Below, one piece after another: positions 24,247 through 32,608 of a DNA stretch of 64,000 bases. Source of the DNA: Gephyromycinifex aptenodytis (GTDB taxonomy: Bacteria; Actinomycetota; Actinomycetes; Actinomycetales; Dermatophilaceae); contig NZ_CP051155.1 of the NCBI RefSeq assembly GCF_012277275.1, positions 2,356,001-2,420,000 on the forward strand, in the 5' to 3' direction. Under the pieces are notes generated by a model. The model saw only the letters and a list, made by a program, of their open reading frames with translations, was not told where the DNA came from and did not search any database. Every line of letters begins with the position of its first letter. Positions within the stretch are counted from its first letter, which is position 1. The position numbers and the translations under genes are program-made.

Positions 24247-25946
24247 CCTTGCGCCGGGGCTGACACGGCCGAGGACGATGAAGCGCCGGCAGCAGTGGCC
24301 TGCGCCGCTGCGTCGGCGTTGGTGCGGGCGACCCGGTCCACGCGCAACGCCCCGATCAAGCCGAGCGCCAGGAAGACACCGGCGGTAAGAAGAGAGACCC
24401 GGGCTGCATCGGTGAAGGTTGTCGCCAGCACGTCGGCCACGGCCGGGCCGAGGTTACCGAATTCGCCGCTCACCCCGGAGGCCCGAATGCCCTCGATGAT
24501 GCCGCCGGCGCTGTCGCGGGTGGCGGTGGCCAGATGGGCGGCGGCTGTGGCGGGCAGGCCCGCAATGGCGCTCAGCCGGCCGGGGAGCAAACCGTCGAGA
24601 GCGATCGCCAGGCAGGTTCCGGCGCTCGCCGCTCCGAGGGCGGCGCCGACCTGCCGGAAGGTGCTCTGGGTGGCAGAACCTGCACCTGACTGGGCCGGGG
24701 GAACGTCACGCAGCACCGTCGAGGTGAGCTGTGCCGAGGCCAGACCCAGGCCGATTCCGTACACCGCCAGCACCGCCGCGATGATCCACGCCGGACGGTG
24801 CGGGCCCATCGCGAACAGGGCCGCGATGACCCCGACCACTTCCAGGCCCAGACCGAGGATGACCACCCGGGTCGGGGTGGTGCGTTCAGCGAGGTGACGG
24901 GCGCTGGCGCCGGAGATGAACGCCCCGAGCGCCATCGTGGCGAGAACGAAACCGGCACCCATGACGCTCAGACCTGCCGCGTTGACCAGGTAAAGCGGCA
25001 GGATGAACACGAGGGCGAACTCACCGGCGGCGACCATTGTCGCGGCCAGGTTGCCCCAGGTGAAGGTGGGGATGCTCCACAGCCGCAGGTCCAACAGCGC
25101 CGCACGGCCGTTGCCGGCGCGGTGGCGCTCCCACAGCCAGAACAGAACGATGAACGCCAGACCGAGCCCGATGGCGACCGGCACTACCGAGACCGGTGCG
25201 TTGCTGGGCCAGGTGATGCCGAACAGGGAGAACTCCGTGCGCGGGGTCCACCAGCCCAGGCTGGTGCCTTCGATGAGGCCGAAGACGAGCAAGCCGAGGC
25301 CGATGCTGCTGGTCAGCAGCCCGTCGACGTCGATGCCGGGTCCGCTCTTGGCGCCGTGGGTGTTCGGGACGACCAACAGCGCGCCGGTGATGACGGCCAG
25401 GCCGATCGGCAGGTTCACCCAGAAGATCCAGCGCCAGCTCCACGATGTCGTCAGCCAGCCGCCGAGCAGTGGGCCGACGGCGGCGGCGCCGGACATGACC
25501 GCACCCCAGATGCCGAAGGCGACGGCCCGGTCGCGGCCACGGAAGGTGGCGTTGACCGTGGACAAGGTCGCGGGCAGAACCATCGCCCCGCCGATGCCTT
25601 GCACGGCGCGTGCGGCGATGAGGGAGCCTGCGCCGGTTGCCAGCGCAGCGGCGACGCTGGCGCCGGTGAAGAGGAGCACCCCGACGACCAGGACGTTACG
25701 GCGGCCACGGTGATCGCCCAGGGAGCCGAAGCTGAGCAGCAGCGCGGCGAAGATCATCGAGTAGAGGCTGTTCACCCACTGCGCGTCGGTCAGGTCCAGG
25801 TTCAGGTCGGTGATGATGCGCGGCAGCGCGATCCCGACGATGGAACCGTCGAGGATGATCATCGCCAGAGCTGCGGCAAGGACACCGAGGGCGATCCACC
25901 GAGAGCGTCCGGTGAGGGTAGGAGCTGAGTGTTGGGCCGTGCTCAT
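24243..25946 (-). CDS. MFS exporter, DHA2 (EmrB/QacA) family
   Basis: 567 residues from ATG 25946, overlapping the DUF2871 stop. Fourteen membrane segments can be drawn. Signatures of the DHA2 family are ILDGSIVGIALPRIITDL (motif D1), GSLGDHRGRRNVLVVGVLLF (motif A, with intact Arg pair) and AVGPLLGGWLTTSWSWRW (motif C). It should export drugs or lipophilic compounds with proton antiport. A 30-residue Ala/Ser-rich tail follows. Co-transcription with its own kinase/regulator suggests induction by the exported compound. Confidence 0.93.
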   Translation of the reverse strand: MSTAQHSAPTLTGRSRWIALGVLAAALAMIILDGSIVGIALPRIITDLNLDLTDAQWVNSLYSMIFAALLLSFGSLGDHRGRRNVLVVGVLLFTGASVAAALATGAGSLIAARAVQGIGGAMVLPATLSTVNATFRGRDRAVAFGIWGAVMSGAAAVGPLLGGWLTTSWSWRWIFWVNLPIGLAVITGALLVVPNTHGAKSGPGIDVDGLLTSSIGLGLLVFGLIEGTSLGWWTPRTEFSLFGITWPSNAPVSVVPVAIGLGLAFIVLFWLWERHRAGNGRAALLDLRLWSIPTFTWGNLAATMVAAGEFALVFILPLYLVNAAGLSVMGAGFVLATMALGAFISGASARHLAERTTPTRVVILGLGLEVVGVIAALFAMGPHRPAWIIAAVLAVYGIGLGLASAQLTSTVLRDVPPAQSGAGSATQSTFRQVGAALGAASAGTCLAIALDGLLPGRLSAIAGLPATAAAHLATATRDSAGGIIEGIRASGVSGEFGNLGPAVADVLATTFTDAARVSLLTAGVFLALGLIGALRVDRVARTNADAAAQATAAGASSSSAVSAPAQG

Positions 25947-26407
25947 GCCAGGGCTCCTGTCGGTTGTGCAGACAGGGCCGCGCCGGTGGCCGCGCTGCGC
26001 GCGCGGACCTGGGTGCCGACGCTGAGCAGGAGCAGGATGAACGCTGCAGTGAGCGCGATGTGGCCCAGCCCGGCGATGCCGGCGAACGCAGCAGAGTCAG
26101 CAGCGGCTGGGTTGAGGATCTGCAGGGTGCCCTTGACGGCCAGCATCGTTGTCGTCAGCGCCAACCCGAGGTTCCAGGTGTGCACGCCCCAGCCGAACCG
26201 GCGATCCTGCCCGAGGTCGAAGGCGGCAGCCAGGGCGAGTAGGACGAGCATGATCGTGGTTCCCAGGGCCAGCGCGTGGGTGTGCACGAGCGCGAGCTGG
26301 GTGGTGCCGGTGAAGGCGTGGCTGCGGGTGATCTCTCGGTAGGCGAGTCCTCCGGCAAGACCGATCCCGGTCCAGGCGACGGCACTTCGGTACAACGTGG
26401 TGAGCAT
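25943..26407 (-). CDS. DUF2871-family membrane protein
   Basis: 154 residues from ATG 26407 with AAGGAG seven to twelve bases upstream; the frame is open beyond this start but has no ribosome site. Four membrane segments. The family signature is YREITRSHAFTGTTQLALVH then THALALGTTIM, with His residues that resemble those of heme-copper oxidase subunits and could bind a cofactor (inference). Function is not established. It heads the operon with the exporter and two-component genes, overlapping the exporter by ATGA. Confidence 0.85.
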   Translation of the reverse strand: MLTTLYRSAVAWTGIGLAGGLAYREITRSHAFTGTTQLALVHTHALALGTTIMLVLLALAAAFDLGQDRRFGWGVHTWNLGLALTTTMLAVKGTLQILNPAAADSAAFAGIAGLGHIALTAAFILLLLSVGTQVRARSAATGAALSAQPTGALA

Positions 26408-26532
26408 GTCTCGACTCCTTCGTTCAGGCTTGCTCACAACGTTAGGAATCTGGGCAGGCGTTTCCCACCGCCGCACCTCCACCATTCGGTTGATTCCGCG
26501 GTCCCTGACTCGCCGCAGCCACGCCGGTGGGT

Positions 26533-26889
26533 TCAGCCGTGATGGGTGAGCATTTCAGCCACCGCCGCAACGGCCTCGAAGAGGCACAGCAGCCCCATCA
26601 GGGCAGCGACTCCGGCGAAAAGCCGCCCGTCGCGGACCACGAAGAAACCGGGGTCGACGGCGGAATCGCTGGCGAGGCGTTGCTGGCGCCACGAGACCAG
26701 CACGATCCACATTCCGCAGGTGGCCACGATCGCGCACGGGACGATGATGAGCGCGCCCAACTGACCCAGGGCGTGCCGCCCGACGCCGACTGCGGCGGCG
26801 ATCAACGCCAGGCCGGTGCGGTCCCAGGCCAGGATGGTCCGTTCTTGCTGCAGGCCGTCATCGACAGGGCCACGGGTGCGCGGTTTCAT
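26533..26889 (-). CDS. DUF202-family membrane protein
   Basis: 118 residues from ATG 26889. The upstream open frame is longer but loses coding character there. LQQERTILAWDRTGLALIAA is the DUF202 signature (ERT.LAW.RT.LAL), followed by three membrane segments. DUF202 proteins (YidH-like) have no set function. Its ATG overlaps the stop of another DUF202 gene, so the pair is coupled and may form a heteromeric membrane complex. Confidence 0.85.
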   Translation of the reverse strand: MKPRTRGPVDDGLQQERTILAWDRTGLALIAAAVGVGRHALGQLGALIIVPCAIVATCGMWIVLVSWRQQRLASDSAVDPGFFVVRDGRLFAGVAALMGLLCLFEAVAAVAEMLTHHG

Positions 26890-27260
26890 CCGCCGACGCC
26901 GAGCGCGGCCAGCAGCAGCACCACCGCGATCGCCATGAGCACTGCCACCAGCGGCAACGTCATCGGGTTGCTGGGCAGCGGCCCGCCGTGGCGTAAGGCG
27001 CGTTCGGTGCGTGCCCAACCGAACCAGGCTTGTGCGGCTGCGGCGGCCCCGGACAGGGCCAGTCCCACGGCAGCGATCTGTTGCACCACCTCCGGCAGCG
27101 ACAACGGCACGACATCGAGGGCTGCGGCGGCCACCAGGAGCGCCAGGGAGGTACGAATCCAAGCCAGGAACGTGCGCTCGTTGGCCAGGGAGAATCGTGG
27201 GTCGGGCTCGTTGCCGTCGCGGTAGACCCGCGCCGGCCACTTTCTTGCCGCAGTGCTCAT
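26886..27260 (-). CDS. DUF202-family membrane protein (YidH-like)
   Basis: 124 residues from ATG 27260. PRFSLANERTFLAWIRTSLA is an exact DUF202 hallmark; three hydrophobic segments follow, with an internal WFGWARTERALR repeat-like basic patch. First gene of the coupled DUF202 pair. A TAGGAC hexamer lies nine bases before the start and could be part of the promoter. Confidence 0.88.
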   Translation of the reverse strand: MSTAARKWPARVYRDGNEPDPRFSLANERTFLAWIRTSLALLVAAAALDVVPLSLPEVVQQIAAVGLALSGAAAAAQAWFGWARTERALRHGGPLPSNPMTLPLVAVLMAIAVVLLLAALGVGG

Positions 27261-27692
27261 GTACCCATCGTCCTACGATCCGCAACGGTCGGGCGCCGGC
27301 CGTGATGGGAGCGGCTCCGCGGCGTGGTTCTGCCGACGTGGTGAGCGCCCGACGGTCGTTGAGCGCTCGAAGGTCATCGTGTCCGGCAGCGCAGCCGTCT
27401 CCAGCCACCGGATGCGCGCGCTGCCGAATCGATTCGGCGGGTCGGTGGCCGCGGTGCCCCTGCGCTGAATACAGGTCTGTGCCGCCCGTGGCGAAGACGT
27501 CGTTCCGGAGAGGCGTGGGCGGCCATGCGCCGGTTCCCGCCCCAACGCACGCGCAGCTCGGGGTGGCGGTAGTCATAGCGCTGCCCAAGGGTTGCGCGGA
27601 GTGCTGACGTGGTTGGGTAGGACGGCAGGCCGCGCGACGGGCCTGCCGGGGCGGCTGCCACCGCCCTGTCGCACCTGGTGAGGGGATCGTTC
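27261..27692. other. 432-base divergent intergenic region
   Basis: It lies between the DUF202 pair and a polysaccharide deacetylase. I see no credible gene. A short stem GGCAGGC/GCCTGCC (27624-27647) occurs in the deacetylase leader. I looked for a c-di-AMP (ydaO-type) riboswitch, common before wall genes in this phylum, and could not find its conserved boxes. Confidence 0.4.
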
Positions 27693-28619
27693 ATGTCTGC
27701 CCTACGTGGCCCGCGCAGTGTTCTGGCTGCGGGAGCCTTGGCTCTGGTCGTCTTCGTCCCGGTTGTGGCCGGAAATGCCGAGGCCGCGCCGGTTCGCCCG
27801 AGAGGTCCCGTGGCGGCCACCCCCACATCAGCGCCGGAGAGGAAACCGGCACGGCGGAGTACGGCTCAGGCGGGGGCGAAGCCGAAGAGCGCCGCGACGC
27901 TGTCGGCTGTCGCGAAGCCGTCCCGGGCGGGCGCGCAACGACCGCGAACCAGGACGGTCCCGCGCGCCAAAGCTGGTGCCACTGCCGCGCCGACTCGACG
28001 TAGTTCCTCGTCGCCCACCCGCTCCCGTACCAGCAACAAGGTCGTCTACTTGACCTTTGACGACGGACCCAACCGCGTCACCACCCCCAAGGTGTTGGCG
28101 TTGCTGAAGAAGCACGACGCCAAGGCGACGTTCTTCATGGTCGGTGACCAGGCGCAGGGCACTGGGAAGGCGGCACTGGTGCGTCGGGTTCGAGCCGCCG
28201 GGCACGCCGTTGGCAGCCACACCTACTCCCACCCTGCGTTGACGACTCTGCCCAGCGAACAGATCCGCCGAGAACTGCGCCGAACAGACGCGCTCATCGG
28301 GCGTACGACATGCATGCGTCCACCCGGCGGCGCCACCAACAGCACGGTCGCCTCGATCGCGCGCACCGAGGGTAAGCGGGTCGTGCTGTGGAACGTCGAC
28401 ACGATGGACTGGCGTCGCCCCGGCGCCGCGGCCATCCTCACCGAGACCATGAGCTCGACTCGGCCGGGAAGCGTCGTTCTCATGCATGACGGGGGCGGGC
28501 CGCGCGCGCAAACCGTGCAGGCGCTGGCCGAAGCCCTGCCGCGGCTGGCCGCGCAGGGCTACCGCTTCGAGACGTTGCCTTCCTGCCGGGTAGGCCAGCA
28601 GCGTCGGGCCGGGAAGTAA
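27693..28619 (+). CDS. Secreted polysaccharide deacetylase (NodB/CE4)
   Basis: 308 residues from ATG 27693 with GAGGGG upstream (GTG 27678 is less likely). The signal peptide is VLAAGALALVVFVPVVAGNA with cleavage near AEAAP. A 90-residue basic Pro/Ala/Arg/Lys-rich linker follows, likely wall-binding. The NodB domain has motif 1 VVYLTFDDGPN (metal Asp and catalytic Asp), motif 2 GHAVGSHTYSHPAL (HXXXH), motif 3 TCMRPPGGATN (Arg-Pro-Pro-Gly-Gly), motif 4 VLWNVDTMDW and motif 5 SVVLMHDGG with the catalytic His. It probably removes acetyl groups from peptidoglycan or another wall glycan. Confidence 0.92.
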   Translation: MSALRGPRSVLAAGALALVVFVPVVAGNAEAAPVRPRGPVAATPTSAPERKPARRSTAQAGAKPKSAATLSAVAKPSRAGAQRPRTRTVPRAKAGATAAPTRRSSSSPTRSRTSNKVVYLTFDDGPNRVTTPKVLALLKKHDAKATFFMVGDQAQGTGKAALVRRVRAAGHAVGSHTYSHPALTTLPSEQIRRELRRTDALIGRTTCMRPPGGATNSTVASIARTEGKRVVLWNVDTMDWRRPGAAAILTETMSSTRPGSVVLMHDGGGPRAQTVQALAEALPRLAAQGYRFETLPSCRVGQQRRAGK

Positions 28620-28632
28620 CACTGGGCCTTGT

Positions 28633-28651
28633 CTGCTCCGCCCCGGAGCAG
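28633..28651 (+). terminator. Short hairpin after the deacetylase
   Basis: CTGCTCC and GGAGCAG pair around GCCCC, 14 bases after the stop codon. It could end the transcript or sit in a shared message with the 29-codon frame downstream. Confidence 0.4.
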
Positions 28652-28750
28652 TACCGGGTGCGTAGGTTGGGACGGTAGAGCCGCATCGCCGCTGACGGAG
28701 GCAGGCAGCGGGCGCCCGATAGTCGCGCCGTTGAGGTGAAGGAGAGGCTT

Positions 28751-28840
28751 ATGTCACAGCGCTTCACGAAGATGGCAGCCCTGATCATGGCGGTCATGCT
28801 GCTGGGGTGGTTCTTCCTGCCCATGTTCGGGATGGGGTAG
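28751..28840 (+). CDS. 29-residue membrane micropeptide
   Basis: ATG 28751 to TAG 28840 encodes a peptide that begins MSQRFTKMAALIMAVMLL and ends GWFFLPMFGMG. An excellent ribosome site, GAAGGAGAGG, ends four bases before the ATG. The peptide is a basic head followed by one hydrophobic helix, with six Met residues. The combination of an ideal ribosome site and a membrane-compatible composition argues that it is real. I do not recognise a family. It lies between the deacetylase and a convergent unknown gene. Confidence 0.6.
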   Translation: MSQRFTKMAALIMAVMLLGWFFLPMFGMG

Positions 28841-28870
28841 CGCCCGCGCGGCGCGCTGCCGCCGGCTTGG

Positions 28871-29881
28871 TCAACGCAGCTGCGGCCCCAGGGAACGCAG
28901 CCACAGTTCGTCGGCGTCCTGAGCCCGCACACAGTGCAGGACCACCTCGGCCTTCAGCGAGGAACCGCGGGCACTGGCCACGGCTACCGGGGTGAGCTGG
29001 CGTGCGTGGCAGAAGGCGACCAGCGGCTGCATACTCTCGGCGTCGCTGCCGCTGAGGACACCTAGTGGGCGCTGGTCGAGATCGACGCGCACGACCTGGG
29101 CGCCGTCGACCCCAGCGGCGTTGTGCAGGGTCAGGGCGAGCCAGACTTCACCCCCAGGCTGCAAGTAGTCGTTCAGGGCGTCGCGATGATCCTCGACCTC
29201 CCGCACCGGTACCGGCTCCCCGTGCGGCAGACGAACCACAGCCCCGCGCGGGACGAGGTTGGCGGGGCTCACACCCGCCGGAGGCGGCAACCAGACGAGC
29301 GTGAGGTCGGGGTCGATGGGCACGCTTACGGCGCACCCGTGGTCGCTCAGCCGGGTGAGTTCCCCCAGATAGGGCAGAGCTTCCTGCGCGGGCAGATCGC
29401 CGATGAATTCACCGCCGCCGATGACCGCCACGGATGGTCCATCAGGGTGGGACAGGTCGGGGACGAGCACCGCCTGCTTCGGCGCCGGTGACCGCTGCAG
29501 CCCTCGATGCCGGGCCTGGCGATGGCGGGCGCCGACGGCGAGGTCGATCTGGTGGGTGCACGGCGCCCACGGCCGATCCACCTGTGCCGGTACGGCTGGT
29601 GGCAGGTGCGGTGCGGTGTGGTTCGGGGCGGCGCGCGTTGACGCCGGCAGTTCGTCCTGCACCGGGCCCGTCAGCGCGCTGCACTCCTGGTGCTCGGGTG
29701 TGGCCGGCTGCTCAGGCAAATCCCGGGCGTTGGCGCGGGCGAGCGCCCCGACCCCGGCTGCCAGCGCCAGCAGGACCAGACCCGGGATGATTTGGCGCAC
29801 TAAAAGAGCGATCGCGCCGAAGAACGCGAACACCACCGCGAGGTGCAGGAACACCTCGCCGGGATCAATACGTCGTCCCAT
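28871..29881 (-). CDS. Membrane-anchored protein of unknown function
   Basis: 336 residues from ATG 29881 with GGAGG five bases upstream; an open frame of 109 more codons upstream is dismissed. VFLHLAVVFAFFGAIALLV and IIPGLVLLALAAGVGAL make two N-terminal membrane segments. A Pro/His-rich linker follows, then a soluble region with VAVIGGGEFIGDLPAQEALP, EVWLALTLHNAAGVDGAQVV and KAEVVLHCVRAQDADELWL. The soluble part has an alternating strand pattern but no family I recognise. It stands alone, convergent with the micropeptide. Confidence 0.7.
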   Translation of the reverse strand: MGRRIDPGEVFLHLAVVFAFFGAIALLVRQIIPGLVLLALAAGVGALARANARDLPEQPATPEHQECSALTGPVQDELPASTRAAPNHTAPHLPPAVPAQVDRPWAPCTHQIDLAVGARHRQARHRGLQRSPAPKQAVLVPDLSHPDGPSVAVIGGGEFIGDLPAQEALPYLGELTRLSDHGCAVSVPIDPDLTLVWLPPPAGVSPANLVPRGAVVRLPHGEPVPVREVEDHRDALNDYLQPGGEVWLALTLHNAAGVDGAQVVRVDLDQRPLGVLSGSDAESMQPLVAFCHARQLTPVAVASARGSSLKAEVVLHCVRAQDADELWLRSLGPQLR

Positions 29882-30144
29882 CTCGCCTCCAGATCGCTGG
29901 TGTCCCATCATCCTGCGCAAGCCCGAACGAGCGCCGGCGCTAGCCCTGAAAGGCCGTTGCCGGGGTCGGTGGGCGATACGCCAGATAGTGCTGACCGGCG
30001 CAGAACGCCCTACTCGAGCATTGCAGCCGAGGGAGACGATGCGGCTTGGCGGACTGCGTCTTCGGGTGTCGCCGGTGAGGAAAATCCTGTGAAATGTCCC
30101 ACCGTCGGAGGTGGGAGGATGCAAGCGCTGGGTCTTGGCGCCCT
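29882..30144. other. Divergent intergenic region with small palindrome
   Basis: 263 bases without a gene. TCCCACC/GGTGGGA (30097-30116) flank a 6-base centre about 30 bases upstream of the acetyltransferase -10 element, where an operator might lie. Confidence 0.35.
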
Positions 30145-30150
30145 TACCGT
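30145..30150 (+). promoter_or_regulatory. -10 element (TACCGT) of leaderless acetyltransferase gene
   Basis: TACCGT is followed by six bases and ATG 30157. Confidence 0.55.
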
Positions 30151-30156
30151 CGAGGT

Positions 30157-31185
30157 ATGAGCGACTGGACGATGTCCCCACCCGCACTACCTGACGGGTG
30201 GACCGCACGAGAACCCGATGAACGCGATATAGCGCCGCTGGCGATGCTGCGCGCTGCCGTGACGCGGGCTGCCACGGGCGGTGGGACGCCTTCGGTGTCT
30301 ACCGTGCTCTCGGAAGTCACCGAGGCTGGTTCGTGGACCCGGCGCCAGATCGTCGTCTTCGACCCCGAGGGGGAACTGCGGGGCTGGGCTGCTGCGCACG
30401 ACCGGGCAGCCGGGCGCACGCTGGTGCATGTCACCGTCGATCCCGCCTTGGCGGAGGAGGTCGCCGACGGCCTCGCGCAAGCCCTGTTCGATTGGATCGA
30501 GCAAGCGGCCATCGGGTTTGCGAAGCTGCGCGGCCTGGAGGGCACACAGCTCGATTCCGGCAGCTACGCCGACGACCCACGGCAGCGGCGCTGGTTGGAT
30601 AAATCCGGTTACACGCCCACCCGGCGCTGGCTGCAGATGAACCGGCCCATCACCGAGACCGACACCGACCTGGAGACCTTGCCCAAGGTTCGCGAGGGTG
30701 TCGAAGTGCGCCGGATTCGGGTCCGCAACAACGGCCTGCCGGTGGCTGCCGACATCCAGGCAGTGCACTGGGTCCTGGAGGCCTCGTTCGCCGACCACTT
30801 CAACTCCTACCGGGAGAGCTTCCCCGAGTTTGCACACCGTCTGCAGGAGGACCCCGGTCACTCCTGGGACAACTGGTGGCTCGCCTCAGTCGAGGTCGAT
30901 GGCAAAAAGATCACCGGCGGTGCCATCGTCGCCACGATGCTGACCCCGGACGCTTCAGGGGAAACCGGCGCCTACGTCGAATACATCGGGGTGCACCGTC
31001 AGGCGCGCGGTCGCGGCGTCGCCAAGGCGCTGCTGGCCACGATCATCAACGTCGCCGCGAACCGTGGCGACAACCGGGTCGGGCTCGAGGTCGACGACGA
31101 TTCACCGACCCAGGCCGACCAGTTGTACCGCTCCCTGGGCTGGGAGACCTCCTACGTGACCGAGTCCTGGCACAAGGAGATCTGA
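30157..31185 (+). CDS. Two-domain GNAT N-acetyltransferase
   Basis: 342 residues from ATG 30157; the frame extends upstream without coding features. Two GNAT-like halves are visible. The N-terminal half (VVFDPEGELRGWAAAHD, LVHVTVDPALAEEVAD) lacks a clear acetyl-CoA loop and may be a degenerate copy. The C-terminal half is canonical: AYVEYIGVHRQARGRGVAKA (motif A loop Q/RXXGXG/A) and GLEVDDDSPTQADQLYRSLG. The layout recalls mycothiol synthase MshD, but the N-terminal half is too divergent to name it so. Substrate unknown. Followed by a perfect inverted repeat that hides the next gene's ribosome site. Confidence 0.82.
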   Translation: MSDWTMSPPALPDGWTAREPDERDIAPLAMLRAAVTRAATGGGTPSVSTVLSEVTEAGSWTRRQIVVFDPEGELRGWAAAHDRAAGRTLVHVTVDPALAEEVADGLAQALFDWIEQAAIGFAKLRGLEGTQLDSGSYADDPRQRRWLDKSGYTPTRRWLQMNRPITETDTDLETLPKVREGVEVRRIRVRNNGLPVAADIQAVHWVLEASFADHFNSYRESFPEFAHRLQEDPGHSWDNWWLASVEVDGKKITGGAIVATMLTPDASGETGAYVEYIGVHRQARGRGVAKALLATIINVAANRGDNRVGLEVDDDSPTQADQLYRSLGWETSYVTESWHKEI

Positions 31186-31199
31186 GCCCGGATCTGATC

Positions 31200-31246
31200 G
31201 GCAGTCATCCTCCCGGAGCGCCCTGTAGTCGGGGAGGATGACTGCC
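31200..31246 (+). promoter_or_regulatory. Perfect 15-bp hairpin enclosing the ribosome site of the aminotransferase gene
   Basis: GGCAGTCATCCTCCC (31200-31214) and GGGAGGATGACTGCC (31232-31246) are exact inverse complements around a 17-base loop. The right arm contains the GGAGG ribosome site and ends one base before ATG 31247. In RNA the stem would block initiation, so this may be a conditional translation switch or also a terminator of the preceding gene. Confidence 0.65.
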
Positions 31247-32443
31247 ATGACTTTTCCTGCCCTGTCCTTGCGTGGCCAGGTCGAGCCCTTCCACGTCATG
31301 GAGGTGCTCAAAGCGGCAGGTCGGCGGGCTGCGACCCACGGCGACGTCATCCCGCTGTGCGTTGGGCAGCCCTCGACACCCGCGCCGGCAGCGGTCCGCG
31401 CGGCGGCGGCCGCCGCGCTGGAAACAGAGGTGTTGGGCTACACCGACGCCGTTGGTACCCCGCAGTTGCGCGCCGCGATCGCCGACCACTACGGGCAGCG
31501 GTACGACCTGAGCATCGACCCGGACCAGGTCGTCGTCACCACCGGCTCATCTGGGGGATTCACGGCGTTGTTCCTGGCCGCGTTCGACCCGGGGGATGTG
31601 GTCGCGATGGCCCGCCCGGGGTACCCGGCCTACCGGAACACCCTCGCGGCGCTGGGCGTGCGGGTGCTGGAGCTGGATTGCGGCCCGCAGCAGCGGTACG
31701 CCCCCACCGTGGCGATGCTCGATCAGCTCGCAGCTGCGGGGGATACGCCTAAGGGTCTGATCCTGGCCTCCCCGGCCAACCCCACCGGCACCCTGGTCGA
31801 GGAGGAACGCCTGGCGCAGATCGCCACCTGGTGCCAGGAGCACGGGACGCTGCTCATCAGCGACGAGATCTATCACGGCATCACCTATGAGCGGTCGGCT
31901 GCGTGCGCGTGGCAGTTCTCCCGCTCGGCGGCGCTGGTGGGCTCGTTCAGTAAGTACTTCTCGATGACGGGGTGGCGACTGGGTTGGCTGGTGCTGCCCG
32001 AGGTGTATGTGCGTCCGGTGGAGTTGCTGCTGGGCAACCTCAACCTGTGCGCACCGGCGATCTCGCAGGCGGCGGCGCTGGCAGCGTTCACCCCGCAAGC
32101 CCGGGCCGAGTGCGAGTCGCATGTGCAGCGTTACGCCCGCAACCGTGAGGTGCTGCTGCGGCGTCTGCCGGAGCTTGGCGTCACCGCGGTCGCGCCACCG
32201 GACGGCGCGTTCTATGTCTACGCCGACATCTCCCACGTGACCGGCGACTCCACCCGGTGGTGCGCCGAAGTGCTCGACGCGACCGGTGTCGCGATCACGC
32301 CCGGTGTGGACTTCGCGCCGGTGGGTGCGGCCTCACCCAGCCCGCTGGACGGCAGCCGTTTCGTCCGGCTGAGTTTTGCGGGGGAGACCAGCGCCATCGA
32401 TGAAGCGCTCACTCGCCTCGCCGGGCACATCGCCCGGCACTGA
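31247..32443 (+). CDS. PLP-dependent aminotransferase, class I/II
   Basis: 398 residues from ATG 31247, placed 9 bases after GGAGG; ATG 31238 overlaps the ribosome site. Fold-type I aspartate-aminotransferase family: VIPLCVGQPSTPAP, YTDAVGTPQLRAAIADHYG, VTTGSSGGFTALF, ASPANPTGTLV (Asn contacts PLP), LLISDEIYHGI (Asp and Tyr) and GSFSKYFSMTGWRLGWLV with the PLP Lys. The C-terminal small domain has the substrate-carboxylate Arg in RFVRLSFAGE. Likely transaminates an amino acid; specificity cannot be read from sequence. Translation is probably tuned by the hairpin at 31200-31246. Confidence 0.9.
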   Translation: MTFPALSLRGQVEPFHVMEVLKAAGRRAATHGDVIPLCVGQPSTPAPAAVRAAAAAALETEVLGYTDAVGTPQLRAAIADHYGQRYDLSIDPDQVVVTTGSSGGFTALFLAAFDPGDVVAMARPGYPAYRNTLAALGVRVLELDCGPQQRYAPTVAMLDQLAAAGDTPKGLILASPANPTGTLVEEERLAQIATWCQEHGTLLISDEIYHGITYERSAACAWQFSRSAALVGSFSKYFSMTGWRLGWLVLPEVYVRPVELLLGNLNLCAPAISQAAALAAFTPQARAECESHVQRYARNREVLLRRLPELGVTAVAPPDGAFYVYADISHVTGDSTRWCAEVLDATGVAITPGVDFAPVGAASPSPLDGSRFVRLSFAGETSAIDEALTRLAGHIARH

Positions 32444-32608
32444 GCGAGCCCCTTGCAGCACGAAGCTCTGCCGTCCCGGTGTATCGCATACAGTGCGCCT
32501 CGGCGGTCGATCGCCCGCCGGGGCGTACATCGGGGGCGGATCGGGCAACGGGAGAAGAGGAACCCGCTCGCTATCGGGCCGTCTGCGGGCGGCACGGGAG
32601 GATATGTC

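Noticed and set aside
24798-25928. Plus-strand frame of 376 codons over the exporter
   Set aside because: Shadow; the minus strand encodes a complete DHA2 transporter.
26533-27588. Minus-strand frame of 351 codons as one gene
   Set aside because: Only the last 118 codons are coding (DUF202 protein); the rest runs through another DUF202 gene in the wrong frame.
27400-27692. c-di-AMP riboswitch before the deacetylase gene
   Set aside because: The conserved GAGCC, GGGUGAAU-type and terminal pseudoknot boxes are not present.
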